In this document: positions 60,631 to 64,000 of the stretch, in pieces
Numbering within the stretch: the first letter of the stretch is position 1
Layout of the letters: each line of letters opens with the position of its first letter
Notes under the pieces: generated by a model
What the model saw: only the letters and a program-made list of their open reading frames with translations
Databases searched by the model: none
Told to the model about the DNA's origin: nothing
Assembly: GCA_010909725.1 (NCBI GenBank)
Contig: JAACMV010000002.1
Coordinates: 434,001-498,000, forward strand
Direction: 5' to 3'
DNA length: 64,000 nucleotides
Origin: Picochlorum sp. 'celeri'
Lineage: Eukaryota > Chlorophyta > Trebouxiophyceae
Program-made: the position numbers and the translations under genes

Positions 60631-62091
60631 TTATTTTGAATTCATGTCAATCGTCTGCAATGCTTCCGATAAAAACTTCACAGCAGTCGCTGCATCTCCA
60701 AAATTGATGGCGCTCAGAGCTGATTTTGTCAATTTCTCTGCTTTGCACATGGATTCAACATCTGTTTTATATTGAGCTGCAACAGGCCTGCTGCTGGGTG
60801 CTGGGGCAACAGTGTGTCTGGCCGGTGTCTCGGACGCTTTCGATATAACTAATACTGGATCAATCACGTCTGGTTGGTTCGGAATATACTCTGTCTGATC
60901 AATGTCGTCGTCAGACGATGATGGATCATAGTTGTCGCGAGTATGTGCAGCATCCACTTGGTTGTGCAGACCTGCTTTGAATATTTCTTGAATAGCGCGT
61001 CCTTCTGCTGCTTCTGCTTCTTCTCGTTCCTTTATACTTTGTTGTTCATCTTCATATGATGACGAGGAGGGAGAATGCAATGATGCAGTATCTCTTTGCA
61101 CATGATTCTTCTTCTTCTGTGGAACTCCAGGCTTGTACATGTCCTCATCCTGCACTTCTTCCAGTCCACCGCTATCTTTGACAACAAGGTACCGAGGAGG
61201 CCAATGAGAATCATACACATTCTCAATGGTGGCAGCCGATCCTGACTCCAAAACCGTCTTATCCCCAACATCTATGCATGGAGCCAAAAATTCATTCCTC
61301 GTCTTGACGCACAGGCCATTCTCACAACTAATCATATACTCTTGAATATTTTCCTTCTTGTTCCATACAATGTCTTTGATAGTAGCATATATTTTATTAT
61401 GAGCCCGTGCATCCTTGGAATACAACACCGTGTCTCCAACAGCATAATCCCTCAGTGCTGCACCCTGCGTTATCACATCATCTTCTTCTTCCTCATCAAC
61501 ATCCTGTTCAGCACTGGCCAAAAATTCGTTCAATTCCTTTTCAACATCCTCATCGTCATCACCATCCCTCAATGGAGGAGGACATGGCTCTCGCTTTTCT
61601 TTCTCTGCCTTCCATAGCTCTGTCGCCCGCCACATGGCATACCGAACCTTGTCGTGCAAATCCTCTGGCAGACTGTCACTTTCCATTGGATCCTTCTCCG
61701 CAAGCCACTGCACCAGATCCAAAAACTCCCATGCATTATAGTATAACTGTCTCGTTATCGAATCGCGACGTCCAGACCGATCCAGCCCATCCGCTTTCCA
61801 AAACGTGTCCAATCCAAACTGCAACACCTCCCTTCTCCCAACAGGAGCCTTGTCCTTGTACGGAGACACCGTCCTTTCCATCATTTCCATCAATACGTTG
61901 GTCGCTTGGACAATACCTGGATCCTTGGGAGATTTATCCAACTCCAAAACTCTTCGAACAGCATATTCAGCGCATACGCCAGCTCCACAAGGAATTTTCG
62001 CTTCTAAATTCTTACAGTGGGTCAACCACGTTCGTAAGATTGCTGCTTGCTTTCGTTTAGCACTATCGCCATTCGACCCTGATCCAGACAT
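60631..62091 (-). CDS. LIP5/Vta1-like ESCRT cofactor with an inserted central domain
   Basis: 486 residues without introns. The N-terminal 165 residues form a tandem-MIT-like helical region (ILRTWLTHCKNLEAKIPCGAGVCAEYAV). The C-terminal 45 residues (EKLTKSALSAINFGDAATAVKFLSEALQTI) match the Vta1 C-terminal dimer domain. Vta1/LIP5 stimulates Vps4 and binds CHMP1 and CHMP5. Unusually, residues about 220-325 contain two beta-rich segments that look like repeats of one SH3- or Tudor-like fold: DYAVGDTVLYSKD...YATIKDIVW and APCIDVGDKTVLESG...ATIENVYD. This part is not in the yeast or human proteins as I know them. It converges on the CRAL-TRIO gene. Confidence 0.75.
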   Translation of the reverse strand: MSGSGSNGDSAKRKQAAILRTWLTHCKNLEAKIPCGAGVCAEYAVRRVLELDKSPKDPGIVQATNVLMEMMERTVSPYKDKAPVGRREVLQFGLDTFWKADGLDRSGRRDSITRQLYYNAWEFLDLVQWLAEKDPMESDSLPEDLHDKVRYAMWRATELWKAEKEKREPCPPPLRDGDDDEDVEKELNEFLASAEQDVDEEEEDDVITQGAALRDYAVGDTVLYSKDARAHNKIYATIKDIVWNKKENIQEYMISCENGLCVKTRNEFLAPCIDVGDKTVLESGSAATIENVYDSHWPPRYLVVKDSGGLEEVQDEDMYKPGVPQKKKNHVQRDTASLHSPSSSSYEDEQQSIKEREEAEAAEGRAIQEIFKAGLHNQVDAAHTRDNYDPSSSDDDIDQTEYIPNQPDVIDPVLVISKASETPARHTVAPAPSSRPVAAQYKTDVESMCKAEKLTKSALSAINFGDAATAVKFLSEALQTIDMNSK

Positions 62092-62388
62092 ATTTATATA
62101 TGGCCTCGGAAGAAATGTTGCTGGTTATATTCGAAAGAAATAACGCGTTTAGAAGAATCTGTCCGCTTTTGTATCCAGAGGAGAATTTGAATATCTATTT
62201 ACGGAAGGACGCGATCACAGGACCCTCCATGTCTTTGATCCGAGGCATACAACCCGTTGTCAGTATGAAAAAGATTGTATTCAAAGCATCTAGATGGATG
62301 GCGTCACGGGGAAGGCATCCGTGATTGTCGAGGAGAAGGTTCGAGCGAGTTGTTAGACGTTAGAGGTAGTTTTTCATTTCTCAGCAGA

Positions 62389-64000
62389 ATGAAGGCGATA
62401 TATCGTACTTCTAGTAGAATTTTATTGGATGAGAGAGTAGGATGGCACGTGGTTGGCCGAGTTGTAGAAGAGAGCTCTGTTTTCCAGAGGGCACGGCTTG
62501 AAAAAACCTCATACTGGACTGGTGGTTTTAGACATGGACGAGGTTTCAGTTCTGAGAGTGATGGGAAGGGCTCTGGAGTAGGCAAAGTGTGGAGATTGTG
62601 AGTATGCATGTGAATGCCCTGATCATTGCGAATGAATTGTTCATGACTCCAATGTGTGTGCAGTTTGACTGGAAAGGATGGGGAGGCTACCAAGGATGAG
62701 GATGGTACAGCTGGTGTGGAGCACATCGACCATAGTGGGGTGGTAGAGTCGCATAATGGGGAGGCAGATCTTGTACCATCGTCTCCAGAGCAGCGGTATA
62801 GAGAGGTGTTGTCAATTCCTGTGACCAAAAGACCATTGTTCCCTGGGGTGATCATGCCTGTGATGGTGAGGGACAATCGGGTCATTAAAGAGTTGGTCGA
62901 TATTCGTAAACAAGGGTATGTCGGGCATTGTGGTAGACAAGGAAAAAAAATCGAAGGCGGTGTTTCGATGTCTCATGGTTTGGTCGTCTTGATTGTGCAG
63001 GGCACAAGCGTATGTTGGGGCATTTCTAAGCAAAGAGGCAGAGAATAATAATGGAGATGCAAATCACTCGAATGAAAATGCTAACCAAGATGATTTTATT
63101 ATTGGAGGAGAGGCGGCAGGGGATCAACAGCCGCTGGATCCAGACTCGTTGTACGATGTTGGGACATTTGCTCAGGTTCACACTGTTGTTCCTCATGAAG
63201 AGGGAGCACAGCTGTTGTTGTTAGGGCATAGGAGACTGCGAAAGACAGGTGTGTACGAGCTTGATCCTCTTCGGTTGTCAGTGGCGCACATGAAAGATGA
63301 ACCGTATGATCGGAATGATGACATGCTCAAAGCAACAACGATGGAATTGATTTCGACACTGAAAGAGCTGTTGCATATGCACCCTCTCTACAATGAACAG
63401 ATGAGGAACTTCATTCAGTTTGGGGCAGACTTTCATGATCCATCGAGGCTCGCAGATTTAGCGGCGAGTTTGACGAGTGGCGATGCACATGCACTGCAGC
63501 TCATCCTCGAGGAGGTGTCTGTTCCAGAAAGGATTGAGCAGTCACTCATCTTGTTGAGAAAGGAAGCAAATTTGGTTAAACTGCAGCAGGATATTGGAAA
63601 GAGAGTGGAGGAAAAAATATCAAAGGATCAACGACGGTACTTTTTGATGGAACAATTGAAAAGTATTAAAAAGGAGCTTGGCATTGAAAAGGATGATAAG
63701 ACAGCGCTGGTGCAAAAGTTTCGAGAAAGAATTGATCCCCGCAAGGAATCTATCCCTCAAGCAGCGATGAAGGTCATTGAAGAGGAAATCACGAAACTGG
63801 AGGCTCTCGAGCCAGCATCGTCCGAGTTTAGTGTCACGAGGAATTACCTGGATTGGTTGACAATTTTGCCCTGGGGCAAGTACAGTGATGAGAGATTGGA
63901 TGTACAGGCAGCAAGGGAAGTTCTAGATGAAGACCATTACGGTCTATCTGATGTGAAAGATCGAATTTTGGAATTTATCGCAGTTGGAAAATTGCGTGGG
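62389..64000 (+). CDS. LONP1: Mitochondrial Lon protease (5' part), continues beyond window
   Basis: Three exons so far: 62389-62597, 62664-62915 and 63001 to the window edge. The ATG at 62389 opens an Arg-rich leader (MKAIYRTSSRILLDERVG) suited to mitochondrial import. The Lon N-domain starts at about residue 115 with LSIPVTKRPLFPGVIMPVMV and continues through GHRRLRKTG. The KLQQDIGKRVEEKISKDQRRYFLMEQLKSI helix and NYLDWLTILPWGKY close the visible part, just before the AAA+ Walker A, which lies past the edge. Lon degrades damaged matrix proteins and binds mitochondrial DNA. Confidence 0.93.

Noticed and set aside
61407..62060. 217-codon plus-strand open frame
   Set aside because: It is antisense to the LIP5-like gene and has low-complexity Pro/His composition.
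62100..62324. 74-codon frame between LIP5-like and Lon
   Set aside because: It lies in a short divergent promoter region and has no similarity that I recognise.
1..64000. tRNA, rRNA, CRISPR, prokaryotic operon or transposase genes
   Set aside because: No tRNA T-arm context outside coding sequence, no regularly spaced repeats and no transposase motifs were seen. Genes are eukaryotic with spliceosomal introns.

Overview
The window is nuclear DNA of a photosynthetic unicellular eukaryote, most likely a microalga. I infer this from GT-AG introns (about 42-183 nt, often starting GTATG or GTGAG and ending TGCAG), short intergenic gaps, all three stop codons in use, and the mix of genes. Plastid or cyanobacterial-type genes include 2-isopropylmalate synthase with a transit-like leader, a DUF1350 protein and a DUF3110-like protein. 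They sit beside standard nuclear genes such as SMC5, ABCE1, SART1, SF3B6, PEX7, CHMP1, GOSR1, MZT1, NELF-B and mitochondrial Lon. I cannot fix the lineage from sequence alone. Base composition is moderately AT-rich.

Layout. 1-12.3 kb: an SMP/C2 tether protein cut by the left edge, a mitochondrial MCUR1/CCDC90-like protein, a PPR protein, a large FUSC-type membrane transporter, a membrane-anchored coiled-coil protein, a GT2 glycosyltransferase and a small glycine-rich membrane protein. 12.4-31 kb: a mitochondrial CBSX3-like CBS-pair protein, SMC5, an HMG-box protein, a TDA3-like FAD oxidoreductase, a toroid-fold type II membrane protein, a DUF1350 hydrolase, an unrecognised anchored protein, PEX7, IPMS, SF3B6, and an SF2 helicase resembling viral or type III restriction helicases. 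31.2-45.3 kb: a 7.07 kb tandem duplication. Each unit holds one triose-phosphate/nucleotide-sugar-type transporter, three type II membrane sulfotransferase-like genes (A, B, C), and a broken-off 3' end of SART1. 45.4-64 kb: intact SART1, ABCE1, an unrecognised four-exon gene, MOZART1, NELF-B, a DUF3110-like protein, CHMP1, Golgi SNARE GOSR1, an unrecognised five-part gene, a CRAL-TRIO protein, a LIP5/Vta1-like ESCRT cofactor with an inserted domain, and the 5' part of Lon.

The strongest lead is the duplicated transporter plus sulfotransferase cluster. It looks like a Golgi sulfation module for glycans or other exported molecules, recently amplified. About 6.45 kb of the two copies matches without substitutions that I could find, yet the sulfotransferase C 5' ends and the junction spacer are clearly diverged. 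One sulfotransferase C copy carries a 91-nt intron that the other lacks, and it also has three frame-changing indels. The remaining genes are mostly single-copy housekeeping genes whose exon structures could be resolved by eye. Exon coordinates are given in each entry.
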